From a virus: a stretch of 64,000 bases of DNA. The position numbers and the translations under genes were made by a program. The notes under the pieces are model-generated. The model was not told the origin of the DNA, did not search any database, and saw only the letters and a list, made by a program, of their open reading frames with translations. Shown here in pieces: positions 54,427 to 63,800 of the stretch. The DNA lies in the IMG/VR virus record IMGVR_UViG_3300034355_000696, positions 86,635-150,634 of that record; one strand, 5' to 3'. Position 1 is the first letter of the stretch. Each line of letters starts with the position of its first letter.

Positions 54427-55173
54427 ATGCAAATCGACACTCAAACAAAAGACATAGCAGAATTTTTAAAGGTATCAGAAGACTACACTAGACAGAGATT
54501 GGAGAAAGGATTTCACTTCAATCATCATGAAGTAGCAAAAGATTTTAATGACGCAAATACAGATGTCAATAACCCTGATTCTTTATTATCTTGGTATAGG
54601 AACACAGACTCTTATATTTGGGAGCTCTCGGCCTACCATCTTGATCCTGGGTTTAATTATTCTGGCATGTGTGAAGGTATATCTTTGGGCCTTGTGAATT
54701 CCGGCAAGAAAGATGTTCTTAGTCTTGGGGATGGAATTGGTAGCCTTTGTATTAGGATGGCGGAAGAGGGTTTGAACCCAACGTATCATGATTTGAAAAA
54801 TAGCAAGACTGCAGGTTTTGCACAGTTCAGATTTAAAAGGGGTGAAACGTATAGGAATTATAATATAGAAACTCTTTTTACAGATAACTTTGAACCCAAA
54901 CTAGGTAGCGATTGCTTCGATGCTGTTGTTGCTCTAGACTTTCTAGAGCATGTTGTTAACGTTGAGGATTGGGCACGTGCAGTCTTCGCCTGCTTAAGAA
55001 ATACTGGTGTCTTCATACCGAATAACGCATTTGGCATTGGCGATCTAGAGCATGGAAATTCCATCCCTATGCATCTTGCAATCAATAATCGATTTGAATG
55101 GGATTGGGATCCGTTGCTAATCGAGATAGGATTTGTCAGACATGAAAATAATTCATGGTGGATTAAGCCATGA
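54427..55173 (+). CDS. Class I SAM-dependent methyltransferase
   Basis: 248 residues. Motif I VLSLGDGIGSLCIRMAEEG and VALDFLEHVVNVEDW mark a Rossmann methyltransferase. The N-terminal 95 residues are helical. First gene in a set (MTase, GT2, MTase, unknown, GT17) that looks like a glycan-modification operon with ATGA joints. Confidence 0.8.
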   Translation: MQIDTQTKDIAEFLKVSEDYTRQRLEKGFHFNHHEVAKDFNDANTDVNNPDSLLSWYRNTDSYIWELSAYHLDPGFNYSGMCEGISLGLVNSGKKDVLSLGDGIGSLCIRMAEEGLNPTYHDLKNSKTAGFAQFRFKRGETYRNYNIETLFTDNFEPKLGSDCFDAVVALDFLEHVVNVEDWARAVFACLRNTGVFIPNNAFGIGDLEHGNSIPMHLAINNRFEWDWDPLLIEIGFVRHENNSWWIKP

Positions 55174-56027
55174 GATTAGACATTGGAATATCTTGTTACA
55201 ATAATCCAGATGGAATTAAAGCCGCTGTAGAAAACATTATACAAAACTCTACTTCAGATTGGAGACTACTGCTAGTAGATAATGCTTCAGAGGATCCAAG
55301 AGTAAAAGAACTACTGCAAAACTACGCTGCAGTAAATCCTAGAATCATCCCAATGTATTTAGATGTAAATATAAAATACTCAGGAGCTGTTAATAAGATA
55401 TTAGAATGGGCTGAAACAGAGTATGTTGCATACTCAGACAATGATGCTACCGTACACACCAGAGGTTGGGATGAGATTATGTGGGGCTACCTTGCAAGAA
55501 ATCTTGAACTTGGTATTGTTTTTAGTGGTGGATATAATTCGTATGAAATTAAGAGAGATAAATACACAGAATGTTTATGGGGAACTGGTTGTTTCTGGAT
55601 GTTGAAAAAATTAGCCATGGCTGATGTAGGCTACTTTGATCAAGAGATAGGTCATCAAAATGAAGTTGATTATCAAACTAGACTTCGTCTTGCTGGTTGG
55701 AAAATGGGCGTTGCCAAAGAAGTAGCTGTTCAACATCAAGCTAAGCAAACAACTGACCCTGAGGCACACGCTAGAATAGGACGAGGTGTTGTTGAGTGGA
55801 TGAATAAGTGGGTTCCTTATTTCTGTGGTAAGGGTATGAATTATCACAGTACCAATGTTCTAAGATTTGAGGATTGGCCATGCAACGCTCTATATTTAGA
55901 AGAGTATTGGAAGATAAGAATGCCTGAACTTAACTCTAATCCAGAAGTAGTAGTCTTAGAGGGTAGAGAATATGACCTAATAAAGGTCCCAAGATATAAA
56001 GATTTTTATAAAGGAAGAATAATCTAA
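55170..56027 (+). CDS. GT2-family glycosyltransferase
   Basis: 285 residues. Start RLDIGISCYNNPDGIKAAVE, then LVDNASEDPRV and VAYSDNDATVH (DxD-type). WGTGCFWMLKKLAMADVGYF and EVDYQTRLRLAGW give the acceptor-site segment typical of GT2. Acts in the same operon as two methyltransferases. Confidence 0.82.
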   Translation: MRLDIGISCYNNPDGIKAAVENIIQNSTSDWRLLLVDNASEDPRVKELLQNYAAVNPRIIPMYLDVNIKYSGAVNKILEWAETEYVAYSDNDATVHTRGWDEIMWGYLARNLELGIVFSGGYNSYEIKRDKYTECLWGTGCFWMLKKLAMADVGYFDQEIGHQNEVDYQTRLRLAGWKMGVAKEVAVQHQAKQTTDPEAHARIGRGVVEWMNKWVPYFCGKGMNYHSTNVLRFEDWPCNALYLEEYWKIRMPELNSNPEVVVLEGREYDLIKVPRYKDFYKGRII

Positions 56028-56570
56028 ATGAGACTAGAGACAATACCTAAGGGTACGGGCATAAAAGTTGTAATCGGTACTAGAACATACCTTGGTCCAG
56101 ATTGGACGCACATTGACATAGATCCAACACCGCTCTATGACCATGTTAATCAAAGATTAGTTCCAGTAGATGTAGTTTGTGATGCCCGTAAGATTGATCT
56201 TCCAGATAACTACGCAGACATCGTCTATAACTCTGAGTGCCTTGAGCACTTCCCCTGGAAGGAATACCAAGCTGTTCTAGCGGAATGGTGCAGAATAGTT
56301 AAGCCTGGTGGGATGATTAGAATTGAAGTTCCAGACTTCCTATTGGCATGTAAACAAATACTTGCAATGGACTCCCTTGATGGCGATAGAAGAATGCAAC
56401 AGATATTTTTTGCGGAACAACTAAATCCTTTTGATTTTCACTTCGTAGGTTTGACACACAGAATGCTTCAAGATGATTTTGAAAGAATGGGTTTTGAAAT
56501 ATTGGATGTAAAGCGTGGAGATGAATGGGGCTGGCTTAAGGTTGACGCTCTTAAGCCTATAAAAAATTGA
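56028..56570 (+). CDS. SAM-dependent methyltransferase
   Basis: 180 residues. DWTHIDIDPTP, DVVCDARKIDLPDNYADIVY, SECLEHFPWKEYQAVLAEW and LKPGG-like VKPGGMIRIEVPDF define the family of compact methyltransferases found with glycan genes. Start ATG 56028 follows the previous stop immediately. Confidence 0.8.
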   Translation: MRLETIPKGTGIKVVIGTRTYLGPDWTHIDIDPTPLYDHVNQRLVPVDVVCDARKIDLPDNYADIVYNSECLEHFPWKEYQAVLAEWCRIVKPGGMIRIEVPDFLLACKQILAMDSLDGDRRMQQIFFAEQLNPFDFHFVGLTHRMLQDDFERMGFEILDVKRGDEWGWLKVDALKPIKN

Positions 56571-57013
56571 ACAACAATTTCATCTGTCATATAATTAGAG
56601 ATGTCTTTCCTGAAAGAAAGTTTACAATCCTCTACGATAGAAAAAAATCTCTTTTTGATGAAATGCATACTCCATTACATGGCATAGGTGCATTCAGAAT
56701 GCACTCTGAACATTATTCAACAGAAGAGAATTACTATTGGGATTTGGGTAAAGTCGGCACTTACTTTGGAGCAAGCGCAGATTTGTTTGTATCAATTAAC
56801 TATAATCCTATCTACGATAAGAATTTGCTTTCACAAATAGCAGAGCAAATAAAGTGTACGATGCTTCCTGGTGGTATTGTTTTTATAGTCAATCATGATG
56901 GTTGGGCAGAAAAATTATCTGATTTTCTTTTAGCAAGACCTGATTTAGAAAAAGAAGTAAAAAGATATTCTCTCTTCAAGAGAGAAGATGTTAGGGTATA
57001 TGAAAATATTTGA
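56567..57013 (+). CDS. Hypothetical protein of glycan operon, TTG start
   Basis: 148 residues, TTG start at 56567 inside the previous TGA. ADLFVSINYNPIYDKNLL and TMLPGGIVFIVNHDGW suggest a methyltransferase-like Rossmann end with a missing SAM loop. May be a degenerate partner of 56028. Low certainty. Confidence 0.45.
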   Translation: MNNNFICHIIRDVFPERKFTILYDRKKSLFDEMHTPLHGIGAFRMHSEHYSTEENYYWDLGKVGTYFGASADLFVSINYNPIYDKNLLSQIAEQIKCTMLPGGIVFIVNHDGWAEKLSDFLLARPDLEKEVKRYSLFKREDVRVYENI

Positions 57014-57740
57014 TTGCTTTACTTACTTTAATGAAGTTGATATTCTTCGCATAAGGTTAGAGGAACTTGGCGATCTAGTTGACTACTTTGTAGTCGTAGA
57101 AGCATCAGAGACGTTTACAGGTAGCTCCAAACCATTTTACTTTGATAATATTCCAAGTTGGATAGACAGATGGAAAGAAAAAATTATTAGAGTTAAAGTA
57201 AACTTTCCCGAGGATACGAACACCAGTTGGCTAAAAGAATACTATCAGCGTAACGCAATAATCTCAGGACTTAGCTTAGCCAAACCAGAAGATATTATAA
57301 TCATTTCTGACGTGGATGAAATAGTAAATTCAAATATAGTTAGCCAATTAAAACTAATTGAAAAGCCAGCTAGGTTAGATGTTAAGCAGTATTTTTGGAA
57401 TTATAACTGGCAAGTCCCTCAGCATTGTAATCAAGGTGCTAGACCAATCGTCGCAAGATTTAAAGATCTAGAGAATCACTCGTGTCAAGAGTTAAGAGCT
57501 GGAAACTGGCAGACGATACCTGATGCTGGTTGGCACTTTTCCTTTTTTGGTGAAACGGAAAAGATTAAAAACAAGATAGAATCATTTGCCCATACTGAAT
57601 ACGATATCACTGAATATAAAAATGATGAAGCTATTTTATATCGAATAAATAATGGGATAGATCCATTCGATAGGTTCCCATTAAAATATTATGAAATAGA
57701 TCAAACCTACCCAAAATTTGTTCAGAGTATGCTATACTAG
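57000..57740 (+). CDS. GT17-family glycosyltransferase
   Basis: About 246 residues from ATG 57000 (a TTG at 56988 overlaps more). FTYFNEVDILRIRLEELGDLV then YFVVVEASETFTGSSKP is the start of glycosyltransferase family 17 (MGAT3-like); IIISDVDEIVN is its DxD. Transfers a sugar, often GlcNAc, to a glycan. Last gene of the plus-strand operon. Confidence 0.85.
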   Translation: MKIFDCFTYFNEVDILRIRLEELGDLVDYFVVVEASETFTGSSKPFYFDNIPSWIDRWKEKIIRVKVNFPEDTNTSWLKEYYQRNAIISGLSLAKPEDIIIISDVDEIVNSNIVSQLKLIEKPARLDVKQYFWNYNWQVPQHCNQGARPIVARFKDLENHSCQELRAGNWQTIPDAGWHFSFFGETEKIKNKIESFAHTEYDITEYKNDEAILYRINNGIDPFDRFPLKYYEIDQTYPKFVQSMLY

Positions 57741-57793
57741 TATCACGAAGTCAGATGCTCTAATCCCCTGGTGTAGAAATACATCAGGGGATT
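57730..57793 (+). ncRNA. Possible short RNA between promoter-like box and terminator
   Basis: TGCTATACT (57730-57738) lies inside the end of the GT17 gene, and a 13-bp stem terminator follows at 57762-57793. No ORF lies between, so a transcript of about 50 bases could be made. It may equally be chance. Confidence 0.25.
57762..57793. terminator. Bidirectional intrinsic terminator
   Basis: 13-bp stem (AATCCCCTGGTGT with its complement, one G-U) and a six-base loop, TTTTT on the plus side. Separates convergent plus and minus blocks. Confidence 0.8.
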
Positions 57794-57820
57794 TTTGTTT
57801 ATATAGACAAATAAAAGTAT

Positions 57821-58363
57821 CTACTTACGGTAGACAAAGCAAGACCACATGTACCTGTGTTTGTTTTTTACGTCTGTTACCAAATGTAATTCATTTGAAT
57901 TAAAAACAATTGCCGATCCAGCCGGCGGTTTAATTGAAAGATCGTGTTCCGGGAATTCTATCAATCCACCCTCATGGTCGTCATTGAGGTAACCACATAT
58001 TGTGTATTCAACTTTTTTAATTCCACCTTTATCATCATAAGTGTAATCTCTATGAGCACTCATGCCAGTCATTGGAAAATCCCATTTTCTTATATACATA
58101 CCATGTTGATCATGATAATATAAATTCTTATCTATACTTAACTCCAACATATAATCATCTAGGCATTTTTGGGTGGCAGATTTTATCTGAGTAGATAAAT
58201 ACTCGTTATTGTCTATCGTGCCTATTTCTCCAATTCTGTACTCTGGATCATTGTTATTTCGACCCCACATTTTCCAATCCAGTTTCGTTAAATTTAAAAA
58301 TATTTTATCTAAATCTTCAAAAAGATTTGTAAACAAGAGAATATTTTCATTAAGTTTAATCAT
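57821..58363 (-). CDS. 2OG-Fe(II) oxygenase, P4H-like
   Basis: 180 residues. Iron site HRD in MSAHRDYTYDD and His in ELHLVTDV, with KHRYMWSCF giving the 2OG Arg. GGLIEFPEHDLSIKPPAG is the P4H strand pair. Last gene of a four-gene minus-strand block. Substrate unknown. Confidence 0.78.
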   Translation of the reverse strand: MIKLNENILLFTNLFEDLDKIFLNLTKLDWKMWGRNNNDPEYRIGEIGTIDNNEYLSTQIKSATQKCLDDYMLELSIDKNLYYHDQHGMYIRKWDFPMTGMSAHRDYTYDDKGGIKKVEYTICGYLNDDHEGGLIEFPEHDLSIKPPAGSAIVFNSNELHLVTDVKNKHRYMWSCFVYRK

Positions 58364-58383
58364 TGAAAAACTACCCTTATTAT

Positions 58384-59040
58384 TTAGAGCGCTAATGCTT
58401 TCTGAGTAAATAGATCCAATATTTTTTTATTATATTCATCCTTTAGACCATCTACCGGATGTGGAGCTTTAGTATGAGTCATGCTAGGGGTTAGCTCTGT
58501 TACACCTAAACAATCAAGTATTTCTGATTGAAGAATGAAATTTTTTATCCCTGCTTCTTCTGCATAAAAATGTAAAGACTCTAGAAAATCATGATTTTGA
58601 TATAGTCTCTGCTCGTAGGTATAGTGAGGGCTGATGCCTTCATATTTTAATAACATTTCGGTAAATTGAGGAAGCGGTTCTATTATCACTATTTCAGAAT
58701 TTTTAAATGTACTTGTAAGTTGTTTTATATATTTTTGAGCCACCGAGTCCGCATTAATATATCTTGATAAGAATGTTCTTATATCTACATATCCAAACCA
58801 AGAAAAAATTATACCATCATCTTTTATATCTGAAAAAGGAATCACACCGTCTTCATGGAATCTTTGTTCTTCTTTTCCTGAAGATAGTTCACCTTCGTCG
58901 TACATTGTTTTAAAATCTAAGTCCCAAATTTTCTTAGCGGCTTTAGCCCAGAATACCATATCAATTTTATTGTTATTTTCTTCATAATGTTCAGAAACTC
59001 TAGATAAATGACAGTCTCCAATTAAATATATTTTTTTCAT
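58384..59040 (-). CDS. SGNH-hydrolase-like protein, tentative
   Basis: 218 residues. Start IYLIGDCHLSRVSEHY recalls the GDS block of SGNH esterases with Cys-His in place of Ser, and a later THTKAPHPVDGL gives the D/H end. With Ser absent, activity is doubtful. Unclear family; could be a carbohydrate esterase relative working beside the glycan-related genes. Confidence 0.4.
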   Translation of the reverse strand: MKKIYLIGDCHLSRVSEHYEENNNKIDMVFWAKAAKKIWDLDFKTMYDEGELSSGKEEQRFHEDGVIPFSDIKDDGIIFSWFGYVDIRTFLSRYINADSVAQKYIKQLTSTFKNSEIVIIEPLPQFTEMLLKYEGISPHYTYEQRLYQNHDFLESLHFYAEEAGIKNFILQSEILDCLGVTELTPSMTHTKAPHPVDGLKDEYNKKILDLFTQKALAL

Positions 59041-59044
59041 TTTG

Positions 59045-59839
59045 TTAAATCACTCCCTGGTTCTTTTTTACTAAGTCATGTATTAGATTGTATTGGTCAT
59101 CATTTCTATGAGTTCGTATCATTAGATCTGTTACCCCAATACTTTCTAGGTATTTTATTTTTTTTATAACTTGTCGTTCTGTTCCAAAAATCGTCCACTC
59201 CTTCTGATGCTTATGGTCAATTTCATTTACAATACGTTCTGCTTCCTCATAGGTGTCTCTTATTATTAGAGCAGCAGATACCATTCTTTTTTTATTTCTT
59301 TGGAAAATTTCCGGATTAAAAACATAGGAATCTGACATGCAAAGAGTGTAGTCAGCAAATTCAGCGGCTGAATCAAGAGTTTTTTCTGATGTTCCCGACA
59401 TAACAATCTCAGGAACATCTATGTATTCTTTTTTAATTAACTGTAAAACTTTTTTTATCCACATGCGTGTATATTCTACTCTTTTTTCAGAGGTGTCAAA
59501 GTTTTCTTTACCAAAAGTAATATTATTTATAGATGATTCATGATCTTGAAGATCACCAGCTACGATGTTAAACATTATTCTATTTTTTTGAATTTCATTA
59601 AATGACTTATACATCATAACAAAATATTCTGGACTAATAGAATAGGTTCTTATTGCAATATGGTATTTAAATTTATGTTCTTTATTTATTATATTTGCGC
59701 ATTTAATCCAATAATCATCCGCAGTTGAATGATAAACAAGAAGGATCGAATGATAGTTACACGAGTTTATTGTTTCCGAAATACGCGTTAGGCCATCTAG
59801 GTCAGAATCACCATGAACATGCATCCAATGTAATCTCAT
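59045..59839 (-). CDS. Luciferase-like monooxygenase (FMN/F420-dependent)
   Basis: 264 residues, TIM-barrel luciferase-like pattern: RLHWMHVHGDSD at the start, FNIVAGDLQDHE (flavin pocket), IVMSGTSEKTLDSAAEFADY and IFGTERQVIKKIKYLESIGV. Such enzymes oxidise small molecules with reduced FMN or F420H2. Rare in phages. No partner flavin reductase is seen. Grouped with two 2OG oxygenases, so a small-molecule oxidation path is suggested. Confidence 0.78.
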   Translation of the reverse strand: MRLHWMHVHGDSDLDGLTRISETINSCNYHSILLVYHSTADDYWIKCANIINKEHKFKYHIAIRTYSISPEYFVMMYKSFNEIQKNRIMFNIVAGDLQDHESSINNITFGKENFDTSEKRVEYTRMWIKKVLQLIKKEYIDVPEIVMSGTSEKTLDSAAEFADYTLCMSDSYVFNPEIFQRNKKRMVSAALIIRDTYEEAERIVNEIDHKHQKEWTIFGTERQVIKKIKYLESIGVTDLMIRTHRNDDQYNLIHDLVKKNQGVI

Positions 59840-59851
59840 TAACTTAAACCT

Positions 59852-60703
59852 TTAATCTAGATCTCTATATCTTACTCCAGATATACCATTTTTTTTATCT
59901 TCTACTACAGCTGGCGGTTCTTCCCAAATAAAACCGTTAACAGCATCACACCAAGTTGGCCATATGTCTTTTGGGCTTTCTTTTATGTGCTTTATTTGAT
60001 CATAATATTCTTTTGTTTTATAGTTGTAAAATGTTCCAGGATTAGTATGTGATGGAATGACAAAATTAGAAAAAGAAAATCGCATACCACTCGTAATTTC
60101 CTTTGTCCCATGGCAGTAATCGCTATGTGCACCATGAATTATGAGATCACCATTCCCTGGTTTAACACGTAGTTCCTCACCTTTTTCAAGGGAACTAAAG
60201 TTTCCTATAAATTCTGCGTTTTTATTAAAATTTGGATAATAGACTTCTCCACCTTCAAAATCACCAAAATAAACAATAAGACCATAATGCAATCTACAGC
60301 AAGTTTGCCATCTGTCAGGAGATATCAAAACACTTGACGCTATATCACATGTTCCACAAATTGGCCCACAATCTTCATGTGGTTTACCTGGCGCATCTGC
60401 GTGATGATACATTCCCGAATCTCCAACTTTTGCTCTTATCAAACAAAGCTGCGGATGCATTGAGAGCTCTGGGTAAATTAATTCACTGGCAAGCTCCCAA
60501 ACTTCATGTATTTCAGGAATAAAAGTTGTCATTCTATTCTCATACCAATCAACATTATGAGAAATTTTTGGACTATTTATATGCGGTTTTAAAATATTGT
60601 TTATCTTATTTAATAAATCACCTTTTATAAAATTTCTATAGATAAAAAGTTTTGGCGCTAGTTGTTCTATGTTTGGATTTTTTCTAAACGACTCGTCATA
60701 CAT
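59852..60703 (-). CDS. 2OG-Fe(II) oxygenase, P4H-like, with Cys cluster
   Basis: 283 residues. Iron site HAD in MYHHADAPG and His in DYCHGTKEI, with SGMRFSFSNF carrying the 2OG Arg. Between them is an unusual DCGPICGTC cluster, perhaps metal binding. GGEVYYPNF matches GGELFFPEY of the enzyme at 49757. First gene of the minus block, starting at 60703 behind an AAAGGAA site. Confidence 0.8.
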   Translation of the reverse strand: MYDESFRKNPNIEQLAPKLFIYRNFIKGDLLNKINNILKPHINSPKISHNVDWYENRMTTFIPEIHEVWELASELIYPELSMHPQLCLIRAKVGDSGMYHHADAPGKPHEDCGPICGTCDIASSVLISPDRWQTCCRLHYGLIVYFGDFEGGEVYYPNFNKNAEFIGNFSSLEKGEELRVKPGNGDLIIHGAHSDYCHGTKEITSGMRFSFSNFVIPSHTNPGTFYNYKTKEYYDQIKHIKESPKDIWPTWCDAVNGFIWEEPPAVVEDKKNGISGVRYRDLD

Positions 60704-60831
60704 AGTGTTTTTCCTTTGCGTTTTTAATACTAGAACACTTCATAATAGTAGCATAATTAAACATTCATGTAAAGTTATCCTAAGCTAATCCAGCTTTACT
60801 ATTTATGATATCTAGCTGAAGGGGTAATCAG
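60704..60831. promoter_or_regulatory. Divergent intergenic region
   Basis: 128 bases between minus and plus genes, AT-rich. It holds ribosome sites for both (AAAGGAA for the minus gene, AAGGGG for the plus gene) and plausible -10 boxes (TATGAT on plus). No clear -35. Possible regulatory region for the two blocks. Confidence 0.35.
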
Positions 60832-63800
60832 TTGAATATTTTAGATAAGCTTAGCTCTGCGCTGAAAAAAATTAAAATTAATGATCGTGGTAGTCGCATA
60901 CGCTTTCGTAAAGGGGCTTGGATATTAGTTCCAGCTTTTTCGATAGCTATGTTTATGCCGGTAGCTACACCAGCCCAAGCACTGTCTCCGGTTTTTGAGT
61001 CAACCGCGGCAGCAAAGGTAACTTTGGGTTCGTTGGCAAGTCGAACCCAATGTACGGCTCTAGACAAGCAGGGGATTGGTCCATACACAATGACCGGCAC
61101 CGATGCCACCTCTGGCGATTCCTACTCCTATGTAACCGACAAGAACTACACGCGAGAACAGCAGTTGTACGAAGGACAAGAAGCGACTACTCAGAACCTG
61201 TCCTACTCAACATCTACAGGAGAAGCATATGGTGGACGTAGTGGAGTAATTCGTCTCTTCTCTTCTGGCACTATTTCCTATGCCAATACTTGTAATAATC
61301 ATGGAACATACGGTTCGGCGTTTGGACCAGAAATATGGACCGAGCCGTTTCCTGCTACGGCAAATCAATCAATTTCTTTTGACTGGGCTGCTGCTGGTGG
61401 CGGTGACGACTACGAAGCATACGGATACTTAGTTGAGGTTTCTGCGAGTGGGAACTCATACGACTATGGCTCTAGTGCTACTTCAACTTTAGTTTCATAT
61501 GGACGTGGGCAAAACCAAGGTTGGGTTACGTCTAGTGGCATAGTCCCATCTACTGGTTATTACAGATTTAGGTTCGTGAATGGTTCCTATGACGCAACGG
61601 GCGGTCAAGTCCTTGGTGCATCAATGTATATTGACTCAGCAATATCTGTAGCCAGCGCAAACACTATTACTTTTGCTCAGCCTTCTGACATAGTTACCTC
61701 TTCATCAAACCAGACATTTACTGTCTCAGCCACTGCCACTTCTGGGTTGTCGGTTACGTTTACATCTAGCACTACAGGCAAGTGCACCGTTGGCTCATCG
61801 ACCGATAGCAGTGGAACTTCAACTGCAACAGTGACGGTGTTGGCTAGTCAAACAGGAACCTGCACCATCTCCGCAAATAGTTCTTCTAATAACTCATATG
61901 TAGCAGCAGCCACGGTGAGCCAGTCGTTTACTCTACTTGCAGGGGCCACTGCTCCAACAACATCTGGCGGAACATCAATGTCTGGAACTGTTGAGTATGG
62001 AGAAACTCTGACCGCAGTCGATGGAACCTGGGGTGACGGTGGCTCTGCTGTAACTGCGACAACCTATCAGTGGCAATCCTGTACTCCCTCTTCGTGCACA
62101 TGGACAAATATATCTGGCGCAACATCCTCAACATATGTGGTTGGTTCGGGTGATGTTGCGAAACAAATACGAGTAGCCGTAACCAAAACAAACTCAATTG
62201 GTTCACTAACGGCAAACTCGGCTGCGTCAATCACGGTTCCAGCCCTAACATCTGTCATTGTTGAAAATCTCTCAGATACTTCTGACTCGGGCTCTTTGCG
62301 TTGGGCTATCACTACAGCAAACGCTTCAGCCACTATTAACACCATTACCTTTGCTTCAGGAAACACTGGAACAATCACTCTTACTTCTGACCTGCCCGCA
62401 ATTACTGATGGCGTAACAATTACCGGAACAGGTATGGCTACAACAATTATTGACGGCAACAATTTGTGGCGAGCAATTTATAACAATGGCGCACGAACAA
62501 TTGCTATTGAAGACATGACATTCAAGCAAGGTAAAAACGTGTCATGGAACGGTGGCCTGATTTACAACGCCTCCGGAACAATGACGTTCAATCGTATAAA
62601 GATTTCCAATCATTCATCGTGGGCTTTCTACCAAGGCGGCGGTGGAGTGACCACATTCAATGATTCCCAATTCACCAATAATGGTTATGCAATTACCTCT
62701 GACCACGGCGGAACACCTACAGCCCTGAGCCTTACGGATACTGATTACTCAAATCGTATTTATGTCAATGGCTCTACATTTACATCAAATACTTATGGCA
62801 TTCGTACCGAGCGCTTTGTCAAAATAAATAACAGTCAGTTCACAGGCAACACACAGGTTGGTGCATACCTAGGAGGGCTCAACCGTCAGCAAGTTCTGAA
62901 TTCAACATTTACTTCAAACGGTGTTGGCGTGTACTTCTCTTCATACATTCCGACAAGTTGGGCGGTTGGCGCTGGCAACCAAACGGTTTCAGGTAATACA
63001 TTCAATGGCAACACGACCGCTATTCAGTTTGCTAACAACTGGAATGACGGCTCTTCGGTATACAACGGAGTAAGTGCGAACTCGTTCTCCACAGCCAGTG
63101 GAAATACTTTTGGTGTTACTGCGCTAAACACAAACAATTTTTCGGGCTCTGGGTATGTGGAGTCCAACAACACAATCACTGCGGCTTACCTTAATCCAGT
63201 CACAAACCTGACTGCCGTTGCAAACTCAGACGGAAGTGTTGACCTTGATTGGGATGCGTCGGCGGCAAGTAATACTTCTATCTACGGTTACTCGGTTAGT
63301 TTTTATGACCTCACCGTAATTGGTGGAGCAACATCAGGTGGTTGGGGAGTTTGGACTAATCAAGGAACCAACTACTCGTTGAGCACTGGGATGTTCTCTG
63401 GAAGTAATCCTGTCACGACTGGATACGGACCAGTTCGTTTCGGTATTAAAGCAATGAGTGGTCAGTGTGTTGGGGTCGGAACTGGTAGTTGCACCTATGG
63501 TCCTGAAGTAACTGTTGATGCAACTGTTGTTGACCCGACAACTACTTCATCTACCACAACCACTACGACCAGTACGACTGTCGCTCCTGTCGTCGTGACT
63601 CCCCCATACGGTACAACAGTGCCACTCCCGCAATACCCAGAGCCTGAAACAGAATCCACAACAGTGCCGCTTCCCGTAGAAACAGGAACTGGAATTGAAT
63701 TGCCAACAGAGACAATTCCAGAATACTCAGAACCAATTGGAATAGACCCAACAGAAAACGAAACGGTAGTAATAATAATTCCACCAGATGATTATACCGT

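Noticed and set aside
57718-57903. Plus-strand ORF over the terminator
   Set aside because: Crosses a strong terminator and the end of a minus gene, has no ribosome site, and its sequence is not protein-like.
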